Shown one piece after another: positions 52,968-61,846 of a stretch of 64,000 bases of DNA (position 1 is its first letter; every line of letters starts with the position of its first letter). A program made the translations under genes and the position numbers. The notes beneath the pieces are model-generated. The model was not told where the DNA came from. It saw only the letters and a program-made list of their open reading frames with translations, and searched no databases. Where the stretch lies: NCBI RefSeq assembly GCF_018130505.1, contig NZ_JAFCKH010000012.1:62001-126000 (forward strand), given 5' to 3'. The stretch is from Bradyrhizobium tropiciagri (lineage in GTDB: Bacteria > Pseudomonadota > Alphaproteobacteria > Rhizobiales > Xanthobacteraceae).

Positions 52968-53105
52968 ATGTCGAAGAAACCGAACAAGGCTGCAGCCGCT
53001 ACGTTCTGGTCGGCCGCCTATTTCAGCGTCTGGAACGGCGTGGCCGTCGTCGCCGTGACGAGCGGCGTGCTTGGCTTTCTGCTGGTGGCCAAACGCTATC
53101 TGTGA
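52968..53105 (+). CDS. Small hypothetical membrane protein (45 aa)
   Basis: MSKKPNKAAAATFWSAAYFS, then a helix VWNGVAVVAVTSGVLGFLLVAK. The ribosome site before ATG 52968 is weak. The composition (basic start, single helix) fits a real small membrane protein, but there is no family support. Confidence 0.4.
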   Translation: MSKKPNKAAAATFWSAAYFSVWNGVAVVAVTSGVLGFLLVAKRYL

Positions 53106-53138
53106 ACCTTCGACGCGCCTGCAAGCGTCGTCTCGCGC

Positions 53139-53264
53139 CTAGATGACCCGCGCGACGGTCGCGGCATGTGACGCCGCGACTTGCCTGGATGTGGTGATAG
53201 CGGCGAATGTAACCGCCAGGCCAAATGCGATCGAAAAAACAATCAAAACAAACCGTGGTGTCAT
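53139..53264 (-). CDS. Small membrane protein (41 aa) with an excellent ribosome site
   Basis: ATG 53264 on the minus strand is preceded by GGGAGGAGG with a 7-base spacer, one of the best Shine-Dalgarno sequences in the window. It encodes MTPRFVLIVFSIAFGLAVTF, then AAITTSRQVAASHAATVARVI and stop. One transmembrane helix is clear (FVLIVFSIAFGLAVTFAAI). The reading frame is too short for most gene callers. Role unknown. Confidence 0.6.
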   Translation of the reverse strand: MTPRFVLIVFSIAFGLAVTFAAITTSRQVAASHAATVARVI

Positions 53265-53332
53265 CGACGAGCCTCCTCCCCCGAGGAAGCCCCCCTTCGG
53301 CAATATTAGCCGATCGACGACCCCCGCGCCGA

Positions 53333-53358
53333 TTCACCTTTCCTTGAGAAAAGGTGAA
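53333..53358. terminator. Hairpin downstream of the aldehyde dehydrogenase gene
   Basis: ttcaccttt (53333-53341) / aaaggtgaa (53350-53358) perfect 9-bp stem with an 8-nt loop. There is no T run after it on the minus strand, so a weak or Rho-assisted stop is possible. Confidence 0.35.
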
Positions 53359-53382
53359 CCCGCGCGAGGTTCAGGCATCCGC

Positions 53383-54864
53383 TCAGCGCATCACGAACGG
53401 ATTGGCCGGCACGTCGGTGGCGGTCGAGATCCAGACGCTCTTGGTCTCCTGATATTCCCGCACCGCATCGATGCCGCTCTCGCGGCCGACGCCGGAATGC
53501 TTCATGCCGCCGAACGGCATCATGTAGCTGATGGCGCGGTAGGTGTTGACCCACACCGTGCCGGCGCGGAGCTGCTTCGGCACGCGGATGGCGCGGGCGA
53601 GGTCCTTGGTCCAGATGCCGGCGGCGAGGCCATAGATGGTGTCGTTGGCGATCCGGATGGCGTCTTCCTCGGTGTCGAACGAGATGATCGACAGCACTGG
53701 CCCGAACACCTCCTCGCGCGCGATCCGCATCGTGTTGTCGACATCGGTGAAGATGGTCGGCTCGACGAACTGGCCGCCGGTGATGCCCTCGCCCGAGGCC
53801 GGCTTGCCGCCGAGCAGGCAGCGCGCGCCCTCGGCCTTGGCGATGTCGATGTAGTCGAGCACCTTCTTGTACTGCGCCGGCGTCGTGATCGGGCCGACAT
53901 TGGTGTCGGGCTTGCTGGGATCGCCGATCTTGGCGGACTTCGCCAGCTCCAGCACGCGCGCGACGAACTTCTCCTTGATCGAGCTCTGCACCAGCAGGCG
54001 CGATCCGGCGATGCAGGTCTGCCCGGTCGCCGCGAAGATGCCGGAGATCGCGCCGGCCGCGGCTGCGGTGAGGTCGGCATCCTCGAACACGATGTTCGGC
54101 GATTTGCCGCCGAGTTCGAGCGAGACGCGTTTGAGGCTCTTCGCCGCGGTCTCATAGACCCTCGCGCCTGTCGTGTCCGATCCTGTGAAGGTGATCTTCG
54201 CGACGCCGGGATGCGAGATCAGCGCGGCGCCGGCCTCGGGCCCGAAGCCCGTCACCACGTTGAAGATGCCGTCGGGAATGCCGGCTTCCTTGGTCAGCGC
54301 GGCGAATTCCAGCGTGCTGGCCGAGGTGAACTCCGACGGCTTGACCACGACGGCGCAGCCGGCAGCGAGCGCGGCGGCACATTTCCAGGCGACGAACAGC
54401 AGCGGCGAATTCCAGGCGGTGAGCGCCGCGACCACGCCGACCGGCTCATGCGTCGTGTAGGCGAAGGTCTCGGCCTTGTCGATCGGCACCAGACCGCCTT
54501 CGAGCTTGTCGACGAGGCCGCCGAAATACCACCACCATTCCGGATGGTAGCGCAGCTGGCCCAGCATCTCGGCCATCAGCTTGCCGTTGTCGCGCACCTC
54601 GATCTCGGCGAGACGTTCCGCATTGGCGGCGACGAGGTCGCCGAGCTTGCGCATCACCTTGCCGCGGGCGGACGCCGTCATCTTCGCCCACGGGCCGTGC
54701 CACATCGCCTCGTTGGCGGCCTTGACCGCCTTGTCGGCATCGGCGGCCGAGCCGCGCGGGATCTTGGCCCAGGCCTCGCCGCGGTAGGGATCGATCGTGT
54801 CGAACCACTCGCCGTTGGCGGGATCGACATACTGGCCGTTGATGTAGAGCTGATAGGTTTTCAC
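53383..54864 (-). CDS. Aldehyde dehydrogenase (NAD-dependent, betaine-aldehyde-type)
   Basis: 493-aa class-3 ALDH fold. WNSPLLFVAWKCAAALAAGC, KPSEFTS (cofactor), LELGGKSPN (catalytic Glu), GQTCIAGSR (catalytic Cys) and the closing MKHSGVGRESG. RBS GGGAGGatatc before GTG 54864. Substrate unknown, possibly an aromatic or amino aldehyde. Confidence 0.92.
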   Translation of the reverse strand: MKTYQLYINGQYVDPANGEWFDTIDPYRGEAWAKIPRGSAADADKAVKAANEAMWHGPWAKMTASARGKVMRKLGDLVAANAERLAEIEVRDNGKLMAEMLGQLRYHPEWWWYFGGLVDKLEGGLVPIDKAETFAYTTHEPVGVVAALTAWNSPLLFVAWKCAAALAAGCAVVVKPSEFTSASTLEFAALTKEAGIPDGIFNVVTGFGPEAGAALISHPGVAKITFTGSDTTGARVYETAAKSLKRVSLELGGKSPNIVFEDADLTAAAAGAISGIFAATGQTCIAGSRLLVQSSIKEKFVARVLELAKSAKIGDPSKPDTNVGPITTPAQYKKVLDYIDIAKAEGARCLLGGKPASGEGITGGQFVEPTIFTDVDNTMRIAREEVFGPVLSIISFDTEEDAIRIANDTIYGLAAGIWTKDLARAIRVPKQLRAGTVWVNTYRAISYMMPFGGMKHSGVGRESGIDAVREYQETKSVWISTATDVPANPFVMR

Positions 54865-54979
54865 GATATCCTCCCGGTCGGCGCGCCTGGTTTGGTTGAG
54901 CGGAACGATAGCACGGCTTCGGCGACGCCGTCATAACCTGGCCCGCGCATGAGGGTTGCAGCCGGCTCCGCCCCCGGTG

Positions 54980-55447
54980 TCAGGCGGGCGGCGTCGCAAG
55001 CTCCGCCGCGATCAGGGCGCCGATCGCCATGTCGCTCTGCTGCCCGAAAAGGTGATGCGCGACCTTGCCGTCGCGCCCGATCAGGATGCTGGTCGGCGTT
55101 CCCTGCATGCCGTAGCGCTGCATGGTGACGGGGATCGGCGTGCCTTCGCCGGGCTCGTCGACGGCGATCGGGAAGGTCAGGCGGTATTCGTGGATGAAGG
55201 CTTCGAGCGAGACCGGCGTCATCGCGGCGTGGTGCTCGAATACGGTGTGCAGGCCGATCACCTGTAGGTCCGACTGCCTGAAGATCTCGAAGGCGCGCTG
55301 GGTCTGCGGCGTGCCGTGCGCGACGCAGCCGGGGCACAGCATCTGGAACGCATGCAGCAGCACCGGCCGGCCGCGCAGTGCGGCCAGGGTGAGGGGTTCG
55401 CTGGTGTTGAACCAGCGCGTCACGGCAAGTTCCGGTGCGAGAGTCAC
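54980..55447 (-). CDS. Thioredoxin-fold peroxiredoxin/TlpA-like protein
   Basis: 155-aa redoxin. LLHAFQMLCPGCVAHG gives a CPGC active site (Cys38, Cys41), followed by IGLHTVFEHH and the cis-Pro loop GTPTSILIGRDG. No signal peptide. AAGGAG precedes GTG 55447 with a nine-base spacer. It may act as a cytosolic thiol oxidoreductase. It is the only gene between the RND pump and the aldehyde dehydrogenase, all on the minus strand. Confidence 0.82.
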   Translation of the reverse strand: MTLAPELAVTRWFNTSEPLTLAALRGRPVLLHAFQMLCPGCVAHGTPQTQRAFEIFRQSDLQVIGLHTVFEHHAAMTPVSLEAFIHEYRLTFPIAVDEPGEGTPIPVTMQRYGMQGTPTSILIGRDGKVAHHLFGQQSDMAIGALIAAELATPPA

Positions 55448-55524
55448 AGATCAGGCTCCTTGCTCATTTTCTTGCGTCCGCCCACAACGGAAGTTGGCAA
55501 GGCCGCTGCGGGTCTGTCAACGCG

Positions 55525-58500
55525 TCAGGACGGGCGTGCTGCCGCCCGGCGAGCGCGGCGCGCCTCGCGCTTGCGCTCGGTCCAGAGCCGGGCGCGGTCG
55601 AGATAGAGGTAGACCACCGGCGTGGTGTAGAGCGTCAGGATCTGGCTCAGGATCAGGCCGCCGAAGATCGCGATGCCGAGCGGCTGGCGCAGCTCGCTGC
55701 CTTCGCCGAAGCCGATCATCAGCGGCACCGCGCCGAACAGCGCGGCCAGCGTCGTCATCATGATCGGCCGGAACCGCATCACGCAGGCTTCGAAGATCGC
55801 ATCGCGCGACGACAGCGAACGCTGGCGCTCGGCGTCGAGCGCGAAGTCGATCATCATGATGGCGTTCTTCTTGACGATGCCGATCAGGAGGATCACGCCG
55901 ATCGCGCCGATGATGTCGAAGTCGGTGTGCGAGATCATCAGCGCCGCCACCGCGCCGACGCCGGCCGAGGGCAGCGTGGAGAGGATGGTCAGCGGGTGGA
56001 TGTAGCTTTCATAGAGCATGCCGAGCGAGATGTAGATGGTCGCGAACGCGGCGATGATCAGGTAGATCTCGCTGGCCAGCGCCTGCTGGAAGATCTTCGC
56101 CGATCCTGCGAACCCGCCATGGATTCCCGCCGGCATGCCGATCTCGTGCATGACCCGCTCGAGCGTCGCGGTCGCGGTGCTCAAGGAGACGCCGGGCGGC
56201 AGGTTGAAGGAGACGGTGCTGGAGACCAGCAGGTCCTGGTGGTTGACCGCGAGCGGTGTCTCGCCGTGCTCGAACCGGGCCACGCTCGACAGCGGGATCA
56301 TGGTCTCCCGGCTGGTGCTGACGGCGGTGCCGGTCGAGGCCACGCCCTTGCCGGTGGCGCCGATCGAGTTGGTCGCCTGGTTGCGCACCACGCTGGCCGC
56401 GACTGAGGACACCGAGCTCTTCTGCGACGAGGAGGAGACCGTGCCGGCGATCGCGTTGCTGCTCTGGGTGCCGCTGGCCGATCCGCCTGCCGTCGAGATG
56501 TAGACCTCCTTCAGCGTCTGCGGATCCTGAGAATAGCGCGGCGTCACCTCCATGATGACATGGTATTGGTTGCGCGCGACGAAGATGGTCGAGACCTGGC
56601 GCTGCCCGAACGCGTCGTACAGCGTGTTGTCGAGCTGGCTCACCGTGATGCCGAGCCGGGCGAGGGCGTCGCGGTCGATGATCAGGTTGGATTGCAGCGC
56701 CTTGTTCTGCTGGTCGCTGTTGACGTCGGCCAGCGTGGATTCCTTCTGCAGCGCTGCGACGAGCTTCGGCGTCCACTCATTCAGCTCCTCGAAGGTCGAG
56801 CCTTGCAGCGTGTATTGATAGGCCGCGTTGCCCGAGCGCCCACCGGCGCCGAGATCGCCGATCGATTGCAGGAACAGCGTCGCGCCGGCGACCTCCGCAA
56901 GCTTGCCGCGTAGCCGCTCGATCACCTTGTCGGCGCGCAATTTGCGCTCGGCGCTCGGCTTCAACGAGGCGAACACCGTGCCGGTGTTGGTCGCGCCGCC
57001 CGGTCCCGCGCCGCCGCCGCCGGTGAAGCCGACCGCGGTGTCGACCGCCGGATCGCTTTTGACGATGTCGATGAACTGCGTGAGCTTCTGCTTCATCAGC
57101 TGGAACGAGGTGCTCTGGTCGGCCTGGATCGACCCGATCAAGAGGCCGGTGTCCTGTTGCGGCACGAAGCCCTTCGGCACCACCGCGTAGAGGTGGAAGT
57201 TCAGATAGAGCGTCGTGCCGAGGATCAGCATCACCAACAGCGGATGGCGCAGCGCGACCGCGAGCGTCGCCCGGTAGCCGCGCAGCATCGTCTCGAACAC
57301 CCACTCGCTGAACCGATAGATCCGCCCGTGCTGCTCGCCGCGTTCACTTTTAAGCAGCACCGCGCACATCATCGGCGTCGTGGTCAGCGACACCACCAGC
57401 GAGATCGCGATCGCGATCGTGATAGTCATGGCGAATTCGCGGAACAGGCGGCCGACCAGCCCGCCCATCAGCAGGATCGGCACGAACACCGCGATCAGCG
57501 AGACGCTCATCGACAGCACGGTGAAGCCGACCTCGCGCGAACCGAGCAGGGTCGCTTCCAGCCGCGACATCCCCGCATCCATGTGGCGGGTGATGTTCTC
57601 CAGCACCACGATGGCATCGTCCACCACGAACCCGGTCGCCACCGTCAGCGCCATCAGCGAGAAGATATCGAGGCTGTAGCCGAGCAGGTACATCACCGCG
57701 AAGGTCGCGATCAGCGAGACGCCGACCGCCACCACCGGCACCAGCGTGGCGCGCGCGTTGCGCAGGAACGCGAACACGACGAGGATCACGAGGGCGACGG
57801 CGACCAAAAGCGTGATCTCGACGTCGTGCAGCGAGGCCCGGATGGTCTTCGAACGGTCGACCGCGAGCGTGAGGTTGATCGCCGGCGAGACCGAGGCCTT
57901 GAGCTGGGGCATCAGCCCCTTCACCTGGTCCACCATCTTGATGATGTTGGCGCCGGGCTGCCGGTACACGATCATCACCACCGCCGGCTTGCCGTTGGAG
58001 AGGCCGAGCGTGCGGACGTTCTCGACGGAATCGATCACCTCGCCGACGTCGGTGAGGCGCACGGGGGCGCCGTTGCGGTAGGCCACCACCAGCGGCTTGT
58101 AGTCGTCGGCTTTCCGGGCCTGGTCGTTGGCGTAGATCTGGTAGCGCTGGTCGCCGACGTCGATGCCGCCCTTCGGGCTGTGCGCATTGGCGCTGGTCAG
58201 CGCGGCGCGCACGTCCTCGAGCCCGATGCCGTATTTGTACAGCGCCGACGGCGTCAGTTCGACCCGCACCGCGGGCAGCGATCCGCCGCCGACCGAGACC
58301 TCGCCGACGCCCTCGACCTGCGAGAGCTTTTGGGCGAGCACGGTGGAGGCGGCGTCGTAGAGTTCGGCCGGTGTCAGCGTGTCCGAGGTCAGGGTGTAGA
58401 TCAGGATCGGCGCCGAGGCCGGGTTGAACTTGCGGTAGGTCGGGTTGCTGCGCAGGTTGGTCGGCAGGTCGGCGCGCGCCGCGTTGATCGCCGCCTGCAC

Positions 58501-58821
58501 GTCGCGCGCCGCGCCGTTGATGTCGCGGTTGATGTCGAACTGCAGCGTGATGCGTGCGGACCCGAGCGAGCTCATCGACGTCATCTCGGTGACGCTGGCG
58601 ATCTGGCCGAGATGCCTTTCCAACGGGCTCGCCACGGTCGCCGCGACGTCGGCCGGGCTGGCGCCGGGCAGCGTTGCCTGCACCATGATGGTCGGGATGT
58701 CGACGTCGGGCAGCGGCGACACCGGCAGTTTGAAGAATGCGATCACGCCGGCCACCACGAGCCCGAGCGACAGCAGCGTGGTGCCGACCGGCCGGCGGAC
58801 AAAGGGAGCGGAAAGGTTCAT
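55525..58821 (-). CDS. RND multidrug efflux permease with Ser/Thr-rich insertion
   Basis: 1098-aa inner-membrane RND pump (HAE1/MdtB-like). Twelve segments expected; visible are the N-terminal MNLSAPFVRRPVGTTLLSLG, Asp-containing TM4 VATGFVVDDAIVVLENI, and the C-terminal GIVKKNAIMMIDFAL and TLAALFGAVPLMIGFGEG. Residues about 775-838 carry an unusual low-complexity Ser/Thr/Gly/Ala segment (AGGSASGTQSSNAIAGTVSS and on) not in typical 1040-aa homologues. I start at ATG 58821, matching the family. No membrane-fusion or TolC gene is beside it. Confidence 0.92.
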   Translation of the reverse strand: MNLSAPFVRRPVGTTLLSLGLVVAGVIAFFKLPVSPLPDVDIPTIMVQATLPGASPADVAATVASPLERHLGQIASVTEMTSMSSLGSARITLQFDINRDINGAARDVQAAINAARADLPTNLRSNPTYRKFNPASAPILIYTLTSDTLTPAELYDAASTVLAQKLSQVEGVGEVSVGGGSLPAVRVELTPSALYKYGIGLEDVRAALTSANAHSPKGGIDVGDQRYQIYANDQARKADDYKPLVVAYRNGAPVRLTDVGEVIDSVENVRTLGLSNGKPAVVMIVYRQPGANIIKMVDQVKGLMPQLKASVSPAINLTLAVDRSKTIRASLHDVEITLLVAVALVILVVFAFLRNARATLVPVVAVGVSLIATFAVMYLLGYSLDIFSLMALTVATGFVVDDAIVVLENITRHMDAGMSRLEATLLGSREVGFTVLSMSVSLIAVFVPILLMGGLVGRLFREFAMTITIAIAISLVVSLTTTPMMCAVLLKSERGEQHGRIYRFSEWVFETMLRGYRATLAVALRHPLLVMLILGTTLYLNFHLYAVVPKGFVPQQDTGLLIGSIQADQSTSFQLMKQKLTQFIDIVKSDPAVDTAVGFTGGGGAGPGGATNTGTVFASLKPSAERKLRADKVIERLRGKLAEVAGATLFLQSIGDLGAGGRSGNAAYQYTLQGSTFEELNEWTPKLVAALQKESTLADVNSDQQNKALQSNLIIDRDALARLGITVSQLDNTLYDAFGQRQVSTIFVARNQYHVIMEVTPRYSQDPQTLKEVYISTAGGSASGTQSSNAIAGTVSSSSQKSSVSSVAASVVRNQATNSIGATGKGVASTGTAVSTSRETMIPLSSVARFEHGETPLAVNHQDLLVSSTVSFNLPPGVSLSTATATLERVMHEIGMPAGIHGGFAGSAKIFQQALASEIYLIIAAFATIYISLGMLYESYIHPLTILSTLPSAGVGAVAALMISHTDFDIIGAIGVILLIGIVKKNAIMMIDFALDAERQRSLSSRDAIFEACVMRFRPIMMTTLAALFGAVPLMIGFGEGSELRQPLGIAIFGGLILSQILTLYTTPVVYLYLDRARLWTERKREARRARRAAARPS

Positions 58822-59082
58822 TGCATCAGCGGTCGACGTCGTTGCGCGCCAGCTTCTATCTGCCGGCGTTGTAATGCAAAAGCCCAAATGTCACAGCACG
58901 CCGCCACACCTCCGCCGCGATTTGCCGGATGCGCCGCGCGAGGCGGTGGAAACGCGCGATCCGGCAACAATCGGGCAATAGAGGCGCAACTCGCCGATGT
59001 TCCCGAGAGGACGATGGTGGGCTACGGTTGCGCTAGCGACCCTGTGCAGCGCAGCGCCAGCCTAATAGAATCCGGGAACACC

Positions 59083-59589
59083 ATGGCAAGACTGATCGCA
59101 TTGGCTGGCCTGCCGGGCACCGGCAAGTCGAGCATCGCGCGGCAGCTGGCGCAGCGCCTCGGTATCATGTGGCTGCGGATTGACACGATGGATCAGGCGA
59201 TCTGGACATCGTCCACCGCGCCCCGCGATCTCGAGGACTGGACTTATCGCGCAGCCCAGGCCGTCGCGGCCGACAATCTCGCGCTCGGCCTCGATGTGCT
59301 CGCCGACTGCGTCAACGATTGCCGTGCGGCGCGCGACGGCTGGGAGGCTGCGGCGCGACAGGCCGGGGCAGATGTGACTTGGCTCGAAGTGGTGTGCAGC
59401 GATCCGGCCGAGCACCGCCGGCGGATCGAGACGCGCTCGAGCGACATCGCCGGACTGGTCTTGCCGGACTGGGATGCCGTCGCCGGCCGCGTCTATGATG
59501 CGCGGGATCGCGAGCGGATTGTCGTCGATACCGCGCATCGCAGCCTTGACGCATGTGTCGAGGAGGCGCTCGATCGCCTCCGCAGATGA
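59083..59589 (+). CDS. AAA/P-loop kinase family protein (zeta-toxin/gluconokinase-like)
   Basis: 168-aa nucleotide-binding protein. Walker A GLPGTGKSS (residues 8-16), LRIDTMDQAIW as the substrate-side Asp, VTWLEVVCSDPAEHRRRIETRSS as the lid. Small-molecule kinase of the AAA_33 type. CCGGGAACACC precedes ATG 59083. It stands alone; no antitoxin is adjacent, so a toxin role is unlikely. Confidence 0.8.
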   Translation: MARLIALAGLPGTGKSSIARQLAQRLGIMWLRIDTMDQAIWTSSTAPRDLEDWTYRAAQAVAADNLALGLDVLADCVNDCRAARDGWEAAARQAGADVTWLEVVCSDPAEHRRRIETRSSDIAGLVLPDWDAVAGRVYDARDRERIVVDTAHRSLDACVEEALDRLRR

Positions 59590-59594
59590 TCTGT

Positions 59595-59681
59595 GTAGGA
59601 TGGGTGGGAGCGCAGCGATACCTATCAAAATCCGTGTCCGAAGGTGAGATGATGGGTATCGCTGCGCTCCACCCATCCTAC
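59595..59681. repeat. Intergenic palindrome, family B variant (gtaggatgggtgg)
   Basis: gtaggatgggtgggagcgca on the left and gctgcgctccacccatcctac on the right pair over about 27 bp. It shares the gagcgcagcg core with the gtagcccgg copies but has different ends. It lies between the convergent kinase and chaC stops. Confidence 0.85.
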
Positions 59682-59687
59682 GAGATC

Positions 59688-60290
59688 CTATTCGCTCCCG
59701 CTCGCCGCACGCGCATCGTGATGGCGGGTGCCCGCGTCGCGCAGCATGGTCGCCAGCTGGTGCAGCGGCGCGTCGCGAAAACCCTGCTTCTCGATCGAGG
59801 CCACCGTCGACAGCACATAGTCGCGATTGTCGCCGGAGCGGCCGTGGCCCTGCTGCACCAGGCGCAGTTGCTCGGCCGGCGACAGCCGTCCGGCATATTG
59901 CACATGGCCGCGGTCGACCACATAGGCCAGCGCGCTGACGCGCTCGCGCGCTTCGTTCTCCAGCCACACCGAGCGCATCACCTCGCGGTAGACATTGGTG
60001 GTCTGCTCGCGTGCGCGCAAATAGGCAATGGTATCGTCACGCAGCTGCGCGGCGACGCGGAAGGCGATGCCGCGGCAGGCGCCGCCGCGGTCGAGCCCGA
60101 GCACAAGGCCCGGCTTTTCCGGCGTGCCGCGATGGTCGAACGAATAGACGCACAGCGCGCGATGCTCGCCGATCAGCCGCGCCGGCACCTGTTCCAGGAA
60201 CTCGAATCCCGGCTTCCACATCAGCGAGCCGTAGCCGAACACCCAGAGGTCGCCGTCAGCGGTATCGGATTGGGAAATATTTGCGGGCAT
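59688..60290 (-). CDS. chaC: Gamma-glutamylcyclotransferase (ChaC family)
   Basis: 200-aa enzyme that degrades glutathione to 5-oxoproline and Cys-Gly. The substrate loop VFGYGSLMWKPGF (residues 17-29) is diagnostic, with ALCVYSFDHRGTPEKPGLVLG after it, and a catalytic Glu in RAREQTTNVY. Start ATG 60290, divergent from the DUF2125 gene with a 125-bp gap. Confidence 0.9.
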   Translation of the reverse strand: MPANISQSDTADGDLWVFGYGSLMWKPGFEFLEQVPARLIGEHRALCVYSFDHRGTPEKPGLVLGLDRGGACRGIAFRVAAQLRDDTIAYLRAREQTTNVYREVMRSVWLENEARERVSALAYVVDRGHVQYAGRLSPAEQLRLVQQGHGRSGDNRDYVLSTVASIEKQGFRDAPLHQLATMLRDAGTRHHDARAASGSE

Positions 60291-60415
60291 GGCGCTGATG
60301 GGCTAGCAGAACGCCTCGCCCAAGCGAAGCAAATTCCGTTCTGTTTCCAAGGCTTAACTTTCCGACGGCCTTGTCGGCGCTTAGATTTGACAAATTCGCA
60401 CCGCAAAGGACCCGC

Positions 60416-61603
60416 ATGTCCGACCTGACCCCAACACCGCGCCGGCGCTCGCGCGTCGGCCTTTATGCCGTGCCTGTCCTGGTCCTGATCGCCGCGCTGG
60501 CGTGGAGCGGCTTCTGGTGGTTCGCCGCCTCGCAGGTGGGCGTGCAAGCCGATGCCTGGCGGGCGCAGGAGGCGAAGGCCGGCCGGGTCTATGATTGCGG
60601 CAACCGCTCGGTGGCGGGTTACCCGTTCCGGTTTGAGGTCCGCTGCACCGATCCGAGCGTGATGCTGGTCTCGCAGACGGCCTCGCCGCAAATGGCGTTC
60701 GTGGCGCGGCTCGCCGAAATCCTGGTGGTGGCGCAGGTCTACGATCCGAAGCTTGTCATCGCCGAATTCAAGGGCCCGGCCACCATCGCCGAGCGCGGCG
60801 CGCAGCCGTCACTGTCGGTGAACTGGCGCCTCGGGCGCAGCAGCGTGGTCGGGTTGCCGGCGGTGCCGCAGCGCGCCTCGCTGGTGTTCGACGATCTCGC
60901 GATCGACCGCATCGCCGGCGCGGTGCCGTCGCCGCTGGCGCGCGTCAGCCATATCGAGCTGCATGGCCGGCAGGTCGACGGTGCGGCGCCGGGTAGCCCC
61001 GCGATCGAAACCCAATTGCAGATCAACGGCGGCACGCTGCAGGACGTGCACCCGCTGCTGGCACAGCCGTTCAATGCGGACATCCATGCGCGGCTGAACG
61101 GGCTGAAGGATTTCTCGCCAAAACCGTGGCCCGACCGCTTCCGCGAGATCCAGGCCGCCAATGGCAGTGTCGATATCCAGCAGTCGAGGATCGAGCAGGG
61201 CGATCTGCTCTCGGTCGCCGCCGGCACGCTGCGCCTCAACGCGCAGGGGCGCATCGAAGGGGAGCTGCAGATGACGGTGGCCGGCCTCGAGCGCATCATC
61301 CCGGCGCTCGGGATCGAGAAGATGCTTGATGAGGGCGTGCCGCAGTCGACGCTCGATCGCGTCGCGCCGGGCGTGAAGAGCCAGGACATCAACAATCTGT
61401 TCGGCGCGCTCGACCGCGCCATCCCCGGCCTCGGCAAGGTGATCAAGCAGAACGCCAATGCCGGCATCACCGCGGGCATCAATTCGCTCGGCAAGGAGGC
61501 GGTGCTCGAAGGCAAGAAGGCCCGCAGCTTCCCGCTGCGCTTCGCCGACGGTGCCGTGTATATGGGCCCGCTGAAGGTCGGACAGATTCCTCCGCTGTTT
61601 TGA
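60416..61603 (+). CDS. DUF2125 family membrane-anchored protein
   Basis: 395-aa protein of alphaproteobacterial DUF2125. One N-terminal helix (VGLYAVPVLVLIAALAWSGFWWF) then a large periplasmic part with YDCGNRSVAGYPFRFEVRC, beta-rich repeats, and a C-terminal QIPPLF. AAAGGACCCGC precedes ATG 60416. AsmA-like in general form. Function unknown; probably an envelope protein. Confidence 0.85.
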   Translation: MSDLTPTPRRRSRVGLYAVPVLVLIAALAWSGFWWFAASQVGVQADAWRAQEAKAGRVYDCGNRSVAGYPFRFEVRCTDPSVMLVSQTASPQMAFVARLAEILVVAQVYDPKLVIAEFKGPATIAERGAQPSLSVNWRLGRSSVVGLPAVPQRASLVFDDLAIDRIAGAVPSPLARVSHIELHGRQVDGAAPGSPAIETQLQINGGTLQDVHPLLAQPFNADIHARLNGLKDFSPKPWPDRFREIQAANGSVDIQQSRIEQGDLLSVAAGTLRLNAQGRIEGELQMTVAGLERIIPALGIEKMLDEGVPQSTLDRVAPGVKSQDINNLFGALDRAIPGLGKVIKQNANAGITAGINSLGKEAVLEGKKARSFPLRFADGAVYMGPLKVGQIPPLF

Positions 61604-61622
61604 CGCAACGGTTGACTGATCC

Positions 61623-61711
61623 GTAGCCCGGATGGAGCGCAGCGAAATCCGGGAACGCTCTCACCCGTCGCACGGCCGGTCCCGGATTGCGCTCCGCTCC
61701 ATTCGGGCTAC
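61623..61711. repeat. Intergenic palindrome, family B
   Basis: gtagcccggatggagcgcag with its partner ctccgctccattcgggctac at the right, one mismatch in the outer arm. It lies between the DUF2125 stop and the Bug-protein start. Confidence 0.85.
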
Positions 61712-61846
61712 GCACTGTGGCATGAGGCCGAGCACGTGGCTGTCACCACGCGGCTGTTCGCCCCACGGCATATCGCTGCGCCAATCTGTCCCGTGGCCGC
61801 TGCCCCGTGATGCGATACCCTTTCTCAAAAATCGAGGGAGGGACTC

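Noticed and set aside
57157-59082. Very long open frame antisense to the RND gene, running into the P-loop kinase gene
   Set aside because: Composition is Arg/His/Asp/Gln/Val shadow coding from a high-GC gene; only the last 168 codons, from ATG 59083, form a recognisable protein.
59083-59589. Zeta-type toxin
   Set aside because: P-loop and lid are shared by many small-molecule kinases and no antitoxin gene is adjacent.
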